Source: Avichristensenella sp031550535
Lineage (GTDB): Bacteria; Bacillota; Clostridia; Christensenellales; Aristaeellaceae
Direction: 5' to 3'
NCBI GenBank assembly: GCA_031550535.1
Contig: JAVBOM010000032.1
Span: forward strand, 4,902-68,901
Length of the DNA: 64,000 bases
How positions within the stretch are numbered: position 1 is the first letter of the stretch; each line of letters begins with the position of its first letter. Positions 24,019 through 32,605 of the stretch are shown here, piece by piece. A program made the position numbers and the translations under genes. The notes beneath the pieces are model-generated. The model was not told the DNA's origin and did no database searches. It saw only the letters and a program-made list of their open reading frames with translations.

Positions 24019-25683
24019 ATGGAACCGATCCTGATGAAACTGAGAAACACGAGCGTCGCGAGGCGCGTGGAAGCCCCGGAAGGGGAGACGGGCCGCCGGG
24101 CGCTGGATGAGTTCACCGCCTCGGGCGTGAAGTTCGCCGCCTCGCACGACAAGATCGAAAACGTGTACTACCGCGCCGTGCGCGACCTGATGAACTGCGT
24201 CGTACCGTCGGCCAAGGGCACGCCGATGCTGATTGAGGGCGCGAACTTCATCGGCTGCTGGCTGGAGAGCACCGGCACCATCAACACGGAGCTGTTTTCC
24301 CGGTTCTGCCCGGGCATCGCGCGGGAGACGTTCAGCCTCTTTGCCGACCATATCCGGGAGGACGGGCTGATCCCCTACAAGCATACGGCGGACGGCCCGG
24401 CCTACCGCCAGGTGCAGATGGTGACGCCGCTGGCGCGCAGCGTGTGGAACCACTACTGCATCAGCGGCGATACGGCGTTCCTGCGCAAGATGTACGGCGC
24501 CATCGCGCGCAACGACGCGTGGCTGGCCGAGCACCGCGACACGCGCGGCACCGGCTGCGTGGAGGCGTTCTGCACGTTTGACACGGGGCACGATGCTTCG
24601 CCGCGCTTCTGGCACGCGCCGGACGCCCCGTACAGGGGCGACCCCGCGCGCTGCGACCCCGCGTCGCCCATCCTGCCGTTCCTCGCGCCGGATATGACGG
24701 CGAACGTCTACTGCCAGCGGAAGTACCTGGCGAAGATGGCCGAGGCGCTGGGCGAGAGCGGCGCTCAGTGGGAGGCGAAGGCGGAACAGTCGCTGCAAAG
24801 CTTGATGCGCCACTGCTACGACGAGCGCGACCACTTCTTCTACGACCGGGACAAGCTGGGCCGCTTCGTGCGCGTGCAGTCGGACAACCTGATGCGCGTG
24901 CTGGCGTGCGAGGTGGGGGACGGCGCGATGTTTGAGGACGCGCTGCGCCGCTACTTGCTCAACACGAAGAAGTTCTTCGCCCGCTACCCGATTACCACCA
25001 TCGCGATGGACGACCCGGGGTTCTACCAAGCCATTGAGCACAATAGCTGGGCGGGCCAGATCAGTTTTTTGACGGAAATTCGCCTCCCGCACGCGTTTGA
25101 GCACCACGGACGGTTTGTGGAGCTCTCGTGGATTCTGCACCCGATTCTCACGGCGCTGTCCCGGTTTGACCGGTTCGCGGGCAGCCTGAGCGCGTGGGTG
25201 GGCGTGCCGGGGTACAAGGAGAACTACACGCCGACGATGCTGTGCGTGCTGGACTATCTGGAGCGCATGTGCGGCATTTACCCCAGGCCCGACCGCTCCC
25301 TGTGGTTTACGTCGCTGATACCGTACGGCGTCGATTACGGCGAGACGGTGGCGGAGGAAACGGGCTACAGCCGCGCGGTGGACGGCACGCTGTTCGAGTT
25401 GGTGAACGCGCGGGACGGCTCCTTCGTGTACAAGGACGGCGCGCCGCTGTACGCGTTCCCGCACGGCGTTCGGCTCGTGACGGACCGCGCGGGCGCGCCG
25501 CGTGGGCTGATCGGCATGACGGCGCGGAGGACCTGCGGGGCCGTCGTCTGGCAGGGCCGGGAGATTCCGTTCGCCGTATCGGGAAACGAGCGGCTCGCGT
25601 TTGACGGGGAAGGGTTTGCCAGCGTCAGCAGCCCCGGCGTGGTGCCGCCGAACTATGGCGAATACGGCGCGGAGACGCTGTGA
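24019..25683 (+). CDS. Six-hairpin (alpha/alpha)6-barrel glycoside hydrolase-like protein
   Basis: A product of 554 residues, cytoplasmic (no signal peptide). The sequence has the alternating aromatic and acidic helical pattern of MGH1/GH63-like enzymes (ENVYYRAVRDLMNCVVPS, GLIPYKHTADGPAYRQVQMVTPLARSVWNHY, FDTGHDASPRFW, ITTIAMDDPGFYQAIEHNSWAGQISFLTEIR) and a short C-terminal beta region. It probably trims an imported oligosaccharide; the sugar is unknown. The start at 24019 has AAGGAGG 5 nt upstream, and an upstream frame from 23941 has no site. It follows the sugar transporter and precedes two sugar dehydrogenase-like genes. Confidence 0.8.
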   Translation: MEPILMKLRNTSVARRVEAPEGETGRRALDEFTASGVKFAASHDKIENVYYRAVRDLMNCVVPSAKGTPMLIEGANFIGCWLESTGTINTELFSRFCPGIARETFSLFADHIREDGLIPYKHTADGPAYRQVQMVTPLARSVWNHYCISGDTAFLRKMYGAIARNDAWLAEHRDTRGTGCVEAFCTFDTGHDASPRFWHAPDAPYRGDPARCDPASPILPFLAPDMTANVYCQRKYLAKMAEALGESGAQWEAKAEQSLQSLMRHCYDERDHFFYDRDKLGRFVRVQSDNLMRVLACEVGDGAMFEDALRRYLLNTKKFFARYPITTIAMDDPGFYQAIEHNSWAGQISFLTEIRLPHAFEHHGRFVELSWILHPILTALSRFDRFAGSLSAWVGVPGYKENYTPTMLCVLDYLERMCGIYPRPDRSLWFTSLIPYGVDYGETVAEETGYSRAVDGTLFELVNARDGSFVYKDGAPLYAFPHGVRLVTDRAGAPRGLIGMTARRTCGAVVWQGREIPFAVSGNERLAFDGEGFASVSSPGVVPPNYGEYGAETL

Positions 25684-25687
25684 CGCC

Positions 25688-26463
25688 TCAGCGCGGGTAT
25701 TTGGTGCTGTAGCACAGGCGGACATCGCCCACTTGGTGCTCGTACACGTCCGGGACCTCCGGGGCGTTCTGCTCGAACGGGATCAGGTAGTGCGGGCCGG
25801 TCGCGCTGCTGCCCGCGAGCACTTCTTCGCACACGGTGATGCTGTTCAGCAGCACCCTGTAGGGATAGGCATCCCAGGCATGGCCGCAGAAGATGTCCGG
25901 CTGGCTCGCCGTCATGCCGCGCAGCCGCGTGAGGCTTTCCAGGTAGGACGCCACCGTGCCGCACCGCCCGCCGAAGGTCCACGGCGGTTTGTTCACCGCG
26001 TCGCCTGTGAATCGCTGATTGTGGGCGCGGTCGAAGAAGCACACGGAGCCCTTCGTGTGTCCGGGCACCAGGATTGCCTCCAGCACGATGCCGCCCAGGT
26101 CGAACACGTCCCCGTCGCGGATGTTGGTGAAGGAGAACTGCTCCATGGGCTTTGTGGGTAGGCGCTCCAGGCCGCTCATGTAGATGGCGCGCCCCGGCGG
26201 TGGTCCAGGTCGCTGTGCGTAATCAGCAGATCGACGGGCGAATCCGTGTGTGCCCTGGCCAGGGTGAGCAGATCGCCGTAGGCGTAGCCCGTGTCGATCA
26301 TCACCGCGCGCTGGGTGCCGATGACCAACTGGAAGGAGTTGCAATAGAGCGTGCGGCCCCAATAGTCAAAGAACGGATCGGACACGCAGGGCGTCATCCG
26401 CGTCGCGCCGGGCTGGAACCTCGTCTGGGACGCGAAGTACAAGCTGGCGGCGAGGGGCGGCAT
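25688..26463 (-). pseudogene. Frameshifted MBL-fold metallo-hydrolase
   Basis: Two minus-strand frames together make one beta-lactamase-fold hydrolase. The N-terminal part (26463 down to about 26192, ending LLITHSDLDH) carries the metal motif. The remainder (about 26186 to 25688) continues with IYMSGLERLP, VPGHTKGSVCFFD, FTGDAVN and IFCGHAWDAY, the other metal-ligand motifs. The break is at GGCGCGCC (about 26186-26193), which looks like a 2-bp GC expansion. The probable start is ATG 26397 or 26463. It could be a real pseudogene or an assembly error. Confidence 0.8.
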
Positions 26464-26668
26464 GACGATTTCCGCGCAGATTCAGGGCGGCGAGGGGCGC
26501 ACGGTGCAGATTGAGTCCCGGCTGGGCAAGCCGTGCATCCGCATCAACCCGTTTGGCGCGAAGTGCCGCATGGAGGACGGCCGTGGAAACGTCACGGTCT
26601 TTGACCAGGAGCGCATCGCCTTTGACACGGAACCGGAAGGTTGCTATGTGTTCACAGGATTGGTATAA
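26402..26668 (+). pseudogene. C-terminal remnant of a GH95-like glycosidase
   Basis: Plus-strand frame open from about 26366 with no start codon or ribosome site of its own. The text VAPGWNLVWDAKYKLAARGG, then GRTVQIESRLGKPCIRINPF resembles the C-terminal beta region of GH95 alpha-L-fucosidases (ARGGF...IRSLLGNPCRVR-type ending). The upstream catalytic domain is missing and the frame overlaps the minus-strand hydrolase. The next gene's promoter lies inside it. The family call is from memory of GH95 endings and is moderate. Confidence 0.5.
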
Positions 26669-26669
26669 T
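26641..26669 (+). promoter_or_regulatory. SigA-type promoter of the first Gfo/Idh/MocA gene
   Basis: TTGCTA (26641-26646) and a perfect TATAAT (26664-26669) with a 17-bp spacer, inside the end of the GH95-like remnant. Confidence 0.65.
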
Positions 26670-26711
26670 GCGCTAAAGTGCGGAAGCGCGAAAGAAAGGA
26701 GCATTTTTCTC

Positions 26712-27695
26712 ATGAAGATAGGGATTATCGGTGTATGGCATGTGCACACGGACGACTATGTGCGCCAGGTGCGGGAAAGCGGGCTTGCGGAGATCGCCGC
26801 CGTATGGGATGAAGAGCCGGAGGTGGGGAAGAGCTGGGCCGCGCATAACAATGTGGAGTTCGTCCCCACGCTGGACGCGCTGCTCGCGCGGGAGGATATT
26901 GCCGCGGTGATCTGCAACGCGCCCACGACGCGGCATGCTGATGTGCTGACGAAAGCGGCGGCGGCGGGGAAGCACATCTTCACCGAAAAGCTGCTGGCGC
27001 ACACGGAGGCGGACGCGCTTGCGATCATCCATGCCGTGGAGGAGGCAAACGTGATTTGCACGGTATCCATGCCGCTGCTCGCCAGCGGGTGGGTTCTCCA
27101 TGTCAAGGGGCTGCTGGAAGCCGGTGCGCTTGGCCGTGTGACAGGGGCGCGCATGCGTAGGAGCCACAGCGGCGTCAGCGACAACTGGCTGCCGGAGCGC
27201 TGGTTTGACACCTCGCGCAGCGGCGGCGGCGCGCTGATGGACCTCGGCGCGCACCCGGTCTATGTGCTGAGCCACCTGCTGGGCAAGCCCTCGCGCGTGA
27301 CCGCGCTGATGACGAACCCGTACGGCACGTCCTCCGACGAGAACGCGATCGCCCTTGTCGAATTTGAGGGCGGGGTATTGGCCACCTGCGAGACAGGGTT
27401 CCTCACGTTCGGCGTGCCGGATATTCTGGAGATATACGGCACGGAGGGCGCGGTGTTTGTGCGCGGCGGCGAAGTGAGCGTCGCGAGTAAGGGCATGCGC
27501 CAAGTGGGCGTGGGGGAGACAAAAGTCACTCATCTGCGCAAAGGTGGCCCAAGCCCGATCATTGCGTTTGTGAACGCCTGCCTGACTGGTGGGCCCGTGC
27601 CAGAGGGCCTTGGCCCGCGCGACGCGCTGGACATGACGCGTATCATCGCCAGCGCATATCGCGCCAACGAAGAAGGAAATACCGTCACGCTGTAG
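26712..27695 (+). CDS. Gfo/Idh/MocA family oxidoreductase
   Basis: A product of 327 residues, probably an NAD(P)-dependent sugar or inositol dehydrogenase. The N-terminal Rossmann strand is MKIGIIGVWHVHTDDY, with GVWHVH in place of the usual GxGxxG. The family motif FTEKLLAHTEADALAI includes the EK pair, and the C-terminal domain has GGGALMDLGAHPVYVL. The start at 26712 follows GAAAGGAG; earlier in-frame codons lie in the remnant region. It is followed by three repeat copies and a second family member. Confidence 0.87.
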   Translation: MKIGIIGVWHVHTDDYVRQVRESGLAEIAAVWDEEPEVGKSWAAHNNVEFVPTLDALLAREDIAAVICNAPTTRHADVLTKAAAAGKHIFTEKLLAHTEADALAIIHAVEEANVICTVSMPLLASGWVLHVKGLLEAGALGRVTGARMRRSHSGVSDNWLPERWFDTSRSGGGALMDLGAHPVYVLSHLLGKPSRVTALMTNPYGTSSDENAIALVEFEGGVLATCETGFLTFGVPDILEIYGTEGAVFVRGGEVSVASKGMRQVGVGETKVTHLRKGGPSPIIAFVNACLTGGPVPEGLGPRDALDMTRIIASAYRANEEGNTVTL

Positions 27696-27710
27696 AAGAA
27701 TGCACCGGGA

Positions 27711-27766
27711 CTGGCGCGCATTCGAAGAATGCCAGCCATCGGGGGATTTCACGAGGAATCCCTACC
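27711..27766 (-). repeat. Dispersed double-hairpin element, diverged copy 11
   Basis: TGGCGCGCATTCGAAGAATG, CCAGCCATC, then GGGGATTTCACGAGGAATCC. First of three consecutive copies. Confidence 0.6.
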
Positions 27767-27770
27767 ATCG

Positions 27771-27829
27771 GCGGCGGCGCGGATTTGAAAAATCGGGCGC
27801 CGTCAGGGGATTCCGCAAGGAATCCCTAT
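27771..27829 (-). repeat. Dispersed double-hairpin element, copy 12
   Basis: GGCGCGGATTTGAAAAATC, GGGCGCCGTC, GGGGATTCCGCAAGGAATCC. Nearly identical to copy 13, suggesting recent tandem duplication. Confidence 0.9.
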
Positions 27830-27833
27830 CATC

Positions 27834-27894
27834 GGCGGCGGCGCGGATTTGAAAAATCGGGCGCCATCAGGGGATTCCGCAAGGAATCCCTACC
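27834..27894 (-). repeat. Dispersed double-hairpin element, copy 13
   Basis: Third tandem unit, differing from copy 12 at very few positions. It ends 10 bp before the Shine-Dalgarno region of the next gene. Confidence 0.9.
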
Positions 27895-27919
27895 ATATGC
27901 TGCAAAGGAGGAGTTTGTT

Positions 27920-29011
27920 ATGGAAGCGCAACGGAAACTCAGGGTGGGCATTATCGGGTGCGGCGGCATTGCTGGCGGCAAGCACATGCCATCCCTCAAG
28001 GCGCTGGGCGATGTGGAGATGGTGGCGTTCTGCGACCTTATCCCGGAGCGCGCGGACAAGGCGCGCGGCGAGTACGGCACGCCGGACGCTGCGGTGTATA
28101 CGGATTATCAGCTGATGCTGAAGGAAGTGCCGATGGATGTGGTGCACGTGTGCACGCCCAACCGCTCGCACGCGGATATTTCCATCGCCGCGCTGGAGTC
28201 GGGCCGGCACGTGATGTGCGAAAAGCCGATGGCAAAATCGGCCGCCGACGCGCGGCGCATGGTGGAAGCGGCCAAGAAAAGCGGGAAGAAGCTGACCATT
28301 GGCTACCAGCACCGGCACAAGCCCCAGAGCACATACCTCAAAAAGGTGATTGAGCGGGGCGATCTGGGCGAGATTTACTACGCGAAGGCGCTCGCGATTC
28401 GCCGCCGGGGCACGCCGAACTGGGGCGTTTTCCTCAACGAATATGAGCAGGGCGGCGGCCCGCTGATCGATATCGGCACGCATTCCCTGGACCTGACGCT
28501 GTACCTGATGAACAACTACAAGCCCCGCATGGTGGTGGGCACGAAATACAAAAAGCTGCTGAACCCGGATTGCGGCAACCCCTGGGGGCCGTGGAACCCG
28601 GAGGAGAACACGCTGGAGGATTCCGCGTTCGGCTTCATCGTGATGGAAAACGGCGCGACGATCATCCTGGAGACGAGCTGGGCGTTGAACACGATCGAGC
28701 CCATTCCGGAGGGCAGCGTGGCGCTGCACGGCGACAAGGCCGGCGCGCAGATCAAGCGCCAGGACATCAGCATCAACAAGGACGAGTTCGGCAAGCTGGT
28801 GGAAGTGATTCCGAACATGGAAAGCGGCGGCGCGGCGTTCTATGACGGCGCGAAGGAGACCCCGCAGCTGACCGAAGCGCGCCGCTGGATTGACGCCATC
28901 CGAAACGACACGGACCCCGTGGTGCTCCCCGAGCAGGCGTGCGTGGTGTCGGAAATTCTGGAGGCGATCTACACCTCGGCGGCGACCGGGAAACCTGTGT
29001 ATTTCGAGTAA
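27920..29011 (+). CDS. Gfo/Idh/MocA family oxidoreductase
   Basis: A product of 363 residues with a complete Rossmann motif (LRVGIIGCGGIAGGKHMPSL), the EKPMAKSAADARRM motif and GGGPLIDIGTHSLDLTLYLM in the C-terminal domain, so an NAD(P)-dependent sugar dehydrogenase is likely. The start at 27920 has AAAGGAGG 8 nt upstream. The open frame extends back to 27785 through copies 12 and 13 of the repeat, which would add 45 repeat-coded residues; this extension is rejected. Probably part of the same sugar pathway as the adjacent genes. Confidence 0.92.
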   Translation: MEAQRKLRVGIIGCGGIAGGKHMPSLKALGDVEMVAFCDLIPERADKARGEYGTPDAAVYTDYQLMLKEVPMDVVHVCTPNRSHADISIAALESGRHVMCEKPMAKSAADARRMVEAAKKSGKKLTIGYQHRHKPQSTYLKKVIERGDLGEIYYAKALAIRRRGTPNWGVFLNEYEQGGGPLIDIGTHSLDLTLYLMNNYKPRMVVGTKYKKLLNPDCGNPWGPWNPEENTLEDSAFGFIVMENGATIILETSWALNTIEPIPEGSVALHGDKAGAQIKRQDISINKDEFGKLVEVIPNMESGGAAFYDGAKETPQLTEARRWIDAIRNDTDPVVLPEQACVVSEILEAIYTSAATGKPVYFE

Positions 29012-29311
29012 AAGGGCTGCAAGCGAAGGAATGGGGCTGTCACGCGGGCGTAATCCCGGCGCGACAGCTCCTTTGCTTTGCGCATTTCGCTCAAACGTAG
29101 GACACTGCTCAGCGCAAACGGAGCGCCCTTGGGCCAAGCGAGGGGAAGGCGGCGCTATGGCGGTTTCTGGCGGAAATTGGTGCGAATCCGGGGCCTCGCG
29201 AGCGACATCGGGGGCGGGAAGCGCGCAATCCCTATGGATGGACCCTTTCGGGCCGCTGTTTCATATGCTATCAAGGGTCCCTATTTGAAACATAAGGTAG
29301 GTGTCTCATTC
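29012..29311 (+). other. 300-bp gap before the collagen-like gene
   Basis: No convincing gene. GGGGCTGTCACGC and GCGACAGCTCC near 29032-29072 form a terminator-like hairpin followed by TTTGCTTTGC, ending the dehydrogenase gene. GGACCCTT (about 29240) and AAGGGTCC (29273-29280) form an 8-bp stem around a loop holding CATATGCTA (29262-29270), which fits the SigK -10 pattern CATANNNTA. The nearest AC is 18 bp upstream, slightly too far. Confidence 0.5.
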
Positions 29312-29884
29312 ATGGCAACAATGAATATGTGTTTCCGCAACAGATGTGGCGGTTTTAGCAATTTCAATCCCGCGACGCCGCGCCGCAACGTGACCGGCCC
29401 GACCGGGCCTACGGGCCCTGCCGGCCCCACCGGCCCCGGGGGTGCGACAGGCCCCACCGGCGCCGCCGCGCTGGGGTATGGCGGCCTTGCTTCCATCGAC
29501 GGCGCCGCCGTCACCCTGACCGCGGGCACGGCCACGCAAATCCCGATGGCCACGGAAATGCCGAGCCTCAACACGGCCTACGCGACGGCGAACACCATTA
29601 CCATCGGACAGACCGGCGTGTATCAGGTCATCTACACCGTTGCCGGCGATTTCACGGCGGCGGGCACGGCGACCGCGGGCGTTCGCGTCAATGACACAGA
29701 GGAGGCGAACCTGACGCAAACGAACACCGTCACCGCCGGGGGTGGCACGATCTTCTCCGGAAGCGCCCTTGTTTCTCTCAGCGCGGGCGATGTGCTGGAT
29801 CTGGCTGTGCTTTCCAGTGTGGCGAACACGTTCAACCCCGGCAATGGCGCCGGTGTGAGCCTGACGGTGACGCGCGTCGCGTAA
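29312..29884 (+). CDS. Collagen-like protein with BclA-type C-terminal domain
   Basis: A product of 190 residues. After a short Cys-containing N-terminus (MNMCFRNRCGGF) come about 12 Gly-X-Y triplets (GPTGPTGPAGPTGPGGATGP, residues about 29-55). A C-terminal beta domain of about 130 residues follows (ITIGQTGVYQVIYTVAGDF...GGGTIFSGSALVSLSAGDVLDL) of the TNF-like jelly-roll type seen in exosporium BclA proteins. It probably trimerises and decorates the spore or cell surface. There is no signal peptide, as expected for a mother-cell spore protein. AAGGTAGGTG precedes the ATG at 29312. Confidence 0.87.
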   Translation: MATMNMCFRNRCGGFSNFNPATPRRNVTGPTGPTGPAGPTGPGGATGPTGAAALGYGGLASIDGAAVTLTAGTATQIPMATEMPSLNTAYATANTITIGQTGVYQVIYTVAGDFTAAGTATAGVRVNDTEEANLTQTNTVTAGGGTIFSGSALVSLSAGDVLDLAVLSSVANTFNPGNGAGVSLTVTRVA

Positions 29885-29918
29885 GCGTCCCGGCCCGGAC
29901 GGCGCGCCATAGCAAAAA

Positions 29919-29957
29919 AGAGGGCAGCCGTGCTGGTTTTCGGCGCGGCTGCCCTCT
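29919..29957. terminator. Bidirectional terminator
   Basis: AGAGGGCAGCCG and CGGCTGCCCTCT pair perfectly over 12 bp, preceded by AAAAAA and followed by CGTATTT, between convergent genes. Confidence 0.8.
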
Positions 29958-29998
29958 CGTATTTGCGTCCTCCCATGGGAAGCGCCCGTTGGGCGCGC

Positions 29999-31282
29999 TC
30001 ACTCCGCGCTCCGCCCCGCGATCAGCCGCGCCAAGTACCGCGACTTCATCTGCTTGGACGCCAGACCCCGGCTGATGGGCGGCAGGCGCAGAATGGCCGT
30101 CAGCAGCGCGCCCATGGCGCGGTGGCTCTGGAACGCGGGCGTATCGAACACGAGGTTCGCGAGCTGGCCCTTCTCAATGGCGGCGCAGACAATCCGGTGC
30201 GTGGCGTTGACCGGCGTGATCAGCCGCTTTTCGCGCGGGCGCAGCGCAAGGCACTTCTTCGGGCAGTTGCGCACGCAGACGCCGCAGCCCAGGCACACGG
30301 CCTCGTCGATCCGCGCCACACGGCGCGTCCGGTCGCCCGCCGGGATGTCCTCCATCGCGATCACCTCGGCCGGGCAGGCGCGGGCGCACTTGCCGCAGCC
30401 GGTGCACGCGGCGTCGTCCACGCGCGGCAGGAAGTTTGTTGTGTACAGCGGTTGGCGCACGCCCCATTTTTTCACCGCTTGCAGCATCTCGCAGCAGCAC
30501 CCGCAGCAGTTGCAGAGGAAGCTGATGTCCTGCTGCGCGTTTTCCCCGCATTGCACCAGGTTGTGCTCGTAGGACAGCGCCAGGATGTCCTTCGCCTCGC
30601 TTTTGTCAATGGCGCGGGCAAACTCGTGCCTGGCCAGTGAATCCGCGCAGTTGCCGAACGTCAGGCACACGTCCATCGGCGCGCCGCACGCGGTGCCCAG
30701 GTGCTGCGCCTTGTGGCGGCAGTAGCACATGCCGACCGCGATGTGCGGCGCTTCCTCGATGATGTGCGTGGCGCGCTCGTAGTCCAGCACGTGGACGGCC
30801 TCTTCGGGCGAAACCATCGGCTCCTGCACGAACACGCGGGTGGGCCGGGTCTGGACGCCGAAGAAAATCTCCTCCATGAACGCGGGCTCCACGTTCAGAT
30901 ACTGGTGATACAGCTCGCTCAGCAGCTTTTGATCGATGTCCGTGCGCACGCGCATCAGCGCGAACTCGATGAACCCGGCCATGGGCGGTGGCATCATGTA
31001 GCGCGTCTCCTCACCGTCCTTGACCACGTCCAGCAGCATCGCCCGCTCGCACAGCGCGTCCAGCATGGCCCGGGCCTCGGGCACGGTCGTGCGCAGCGCC
31101 TTGGCCGCGCGCGCCGCCGTGAACGGGCGGATGGGCAGCGCGGCCAGGAAGGCGGCCTCCTGGTCGCTGACGAGCGTGCCGAGGATCTTGTACAGCGTCT
31201 CCGACGGCGGAGCGCCCTGCGGGAAGCGGTTCAGCCGCTGCTCGAACTTCTCATAGGCTTCCCGCGCGGTGTGGTGTGACAT
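29999..31282 (-). CDS. 4Fe-4S ferredoxin-domain protein partnered with an aldo/keto reductase
   Basis: A product of 427 residues. The N-terminal third is helical with a winged-helix-like part (ARAAKALRTTVPEARAMLDALCE). The middle has Cys-rich segments (GMCYCRHKAQHLGTACGAPMDVC and LCNCCGCCCEML). About residues 290-345 hold two classical [4Fe-4S] motifs (CTGCGKCARACP and CLGCGVCVRNCP). It probably transfers electrons for the neighbouring reductase. The start codon overlaps the reductase stop by one base (TGATG), so the two are translated together. Confidence 0.85.
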   Translation of the reverse strand: MSHHTAREAYEKFEQRLNRFPQGAPPSETLYKILGTLVSDQEAAFLAALPIRPFTAARAAKALRTTVPEARAMLDALCERAMLLDVVKDGEETRYMMPPPMAGFIEFALMRVRTDIDQKLLSELYHQYLNVEPAFMEEIFFGVQTRPTRVFVQEPMVSPEEAVHVLDYERATHIIEEAPHIAVGMCYCRHKAQHLGTACGAPMDVCLTFGNCADSLARHEFARAIDKSEAKDILALSYEHNLVQCGENAQQDISFLCNCCGCCCEMLQAVKKWGVRQPLYTTNFLPRVDDAACTGCGKCARACPAEVIAMEDIPAGDRTRRVARIDEAVCLGCGVCVRNCPKKCLALRPREKRLITPVNATHRIVCAAIEKGQLANLVFDTPAFQSHRAMGALLTAILRLPPISRGLASKQMKSRYLARLIAGRSAE

Positions 31283-32391
31283 CAGTAGATGTCCCTTCCG
31301 GCGAGCTTATAGTCCGCCAGGCGCAGCTTTGCCGGGATATCGATGCCGTAGGGGCACTGTGGCAGGCATTCGCCGCATTCGTTGCAGGCGGAAATGCCGC
31401 CCGGAACCTTCGCGTACCGCGCCCGGCCCAGCTCCTTTTGCCCGAACCAGAAGCGCAGCCGCTCCATCAGCGCGTACTGCGCCGTGTCCGTCACCACGCC
31501 GCGCGCCATCTGGCGGTCATAGGTCCCCTCGGCGGCGAACACCTCGTGGATGTCCACGCCGCGCGGGCACGCGCACTTGCCGCACTGGCGGCATACATAG
31601 TCCGAAAGCTCCGGCGCGGTTTTCAGCAGCGCGTCCTCCTCGGCTTCGGTCATGGGGGTGTAATGCTCCGCGTAGGCCAGGTCAGCCCGGAGCATCGCTT
31701 CATTGTTAATGCCCGCCACCACCACGGACACCGGGCGGCTGAACGCGTAGCGGAACGCGGGTTCGGCGGAGCGGTACAGGTAGCCGTCCGCGACGGGCTT
31801 CATCAGGATCACGCCCGCGCCCTTTTCCCGGGCCAGCGGCAGCAGTGTGCGCTCGATCTCCGGGAAGTTGCACCGGTCGAAGTAGTTGACGGTGGACATA
31901 ATTGCCTCGAACTTGTCCCGGCGCAGCGCCTCGATCAGCGTGCCCGGCCAGCCGTGCATGGAAATGCCGATAAAGCGGACCTTGCCGGCCTTCTTCGCGG
32001 CCTCGGCGGCTTCATACGCGCCGCCGGGGGCGAGAAGCTGGTCCAGTTCCTCCATGGACGTGACGCCGTGCATCAGGATGCCGTCCAGGTGGTCGGTGCG
32101 AAGGTTTTGGAGCGTCCGGTCGATCTGCGCGGCAGCGCCCACAGCGTCCCGCATGCCCGTCTTGGATACCAGCACGAAGTCGCCCCGCCGGTGTGCCACC
32201 GACTGGCCGATCTTGCGCTCCGATTCGCCGTCGCCGTAGCTGGCGGCGGTCTCCACATAGTTCCCGCCCGCGTCCAGGTAGGCGTTCAGCAGCTTTTCCG
32301 CTTCCCTTACCGGAATCTCCAGCAGGTGAAAGCCGCCAAAACCTAAAAGGGAAACGTTCAGGCCCGTTTTGCCAAGCGCCCTGTACTCCAT
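31282..32391 (-). CDS. Aldo/keto reductase with C-terminal 4Fe-4S domain
   Basis: A product of 369 residues. The AKR barrel begins MEYRALGKTGLNVSLLGFGGFHL, with the catalytic region VETAASYGDGESERKIG (Asp/Tyr) and the Lys and His positions in VLVSKTG and GILMHGV. The C-terminus carries Cys motifs CRQCGKCACPRGVDI and CNECGECLPQCPYGIDIP, a ferredoxin-like addition found in Clostridia AKRs. It is upstream of, and coupled to, a second Fe-S protein. A repeat copy lies in its leader. Confidence 0.92.
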   Translation of the reverse strand: MEYRALGKTGLNVSLLGFGGFHLLEIPVREAEKLLNAYLDAGGNYVETAASYGDGESERKIGQSVAHRRGDFVLVSKTGMRDAVGAAAQIDRTLQNLRTDHLDGILMHGVTSMEELDQLLAPGGAYEAAEAAKKAGKVRFIGISMHGWPGTLIEALRRDKFEAIMSTVNYFDRCNFPEIERTLLPLAREKGAGVILMKPVADGYLYRSAEPAFRYAFSRPVSVVVAGINNEAMLRADLAYAEHYTPMTEAEEDALLKTAPELSDYVCRQCGKCACPRGVDIHEVFAAEGTYDRQMARGVVTDTAQYALMERLRFWFGQKELGRARYAKVPGGISACNECGECLPQCPYGIDIPAKLRLADYKLAGRDIY

Positions 32392-32408
32392 GGGATAGCC
32401 TCCTCCAT

Positions 32409-32464
32409 GACGGCGCGGATTTGAAAAATCAGCGCCATAAGGGGATTCTGTAACGAACCCCTAT
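32409..32464 (-). repeat. Dispersed double-hairpin element, copy 14
   Basis: Inverted: GGCGCGGATTTGAAAAATC, AGCGCCAT, then GGGGATTCTGTAACGAACCC, where the second palindrome is damaged. It lies 18 bp before the aldo/keto reductase start. Confidence 0.8.
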
Positions 32465-32516
32465 CGCTTCCTGTAGTATATCAAAAATTCTTCCAAAGGA
32501 AAATACGGAAAACACC

Positions 32517-32545
32517 TTTACAAACAGACAAACGCCAAGTATAAT
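32517..32545 (+). promoter_or_regulatory. SigA-type promoter of the radical-SAM/DUF4130 operon
   Basis: TTTACA (32517-32522) and a perfect TATAAT (32540-32545) with a 17-bp spacer, about 60 bp before the start codon. Confidence 0.7.
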
Positions 32546-32605
32546 AAAAAGCGAACTGATGTTCACTAAAGTTGCTGCAAGTTCAGAGTTTGAGAGGGCA
32601 ACCCG

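Noticed and set aside
23920..25725. A 601-residue open frame antisense to the glycosidase gene
   Set aside because: Shadow frame of a GC-rich gene; Arg/Ala/His-rich with no recognisable domain.
27711..27894. Three direct repeats as a possible CRISPR array
   Set aside because: Units are the dispersed palindromic element, nearly abutting with no unique spacers and no cas genes.
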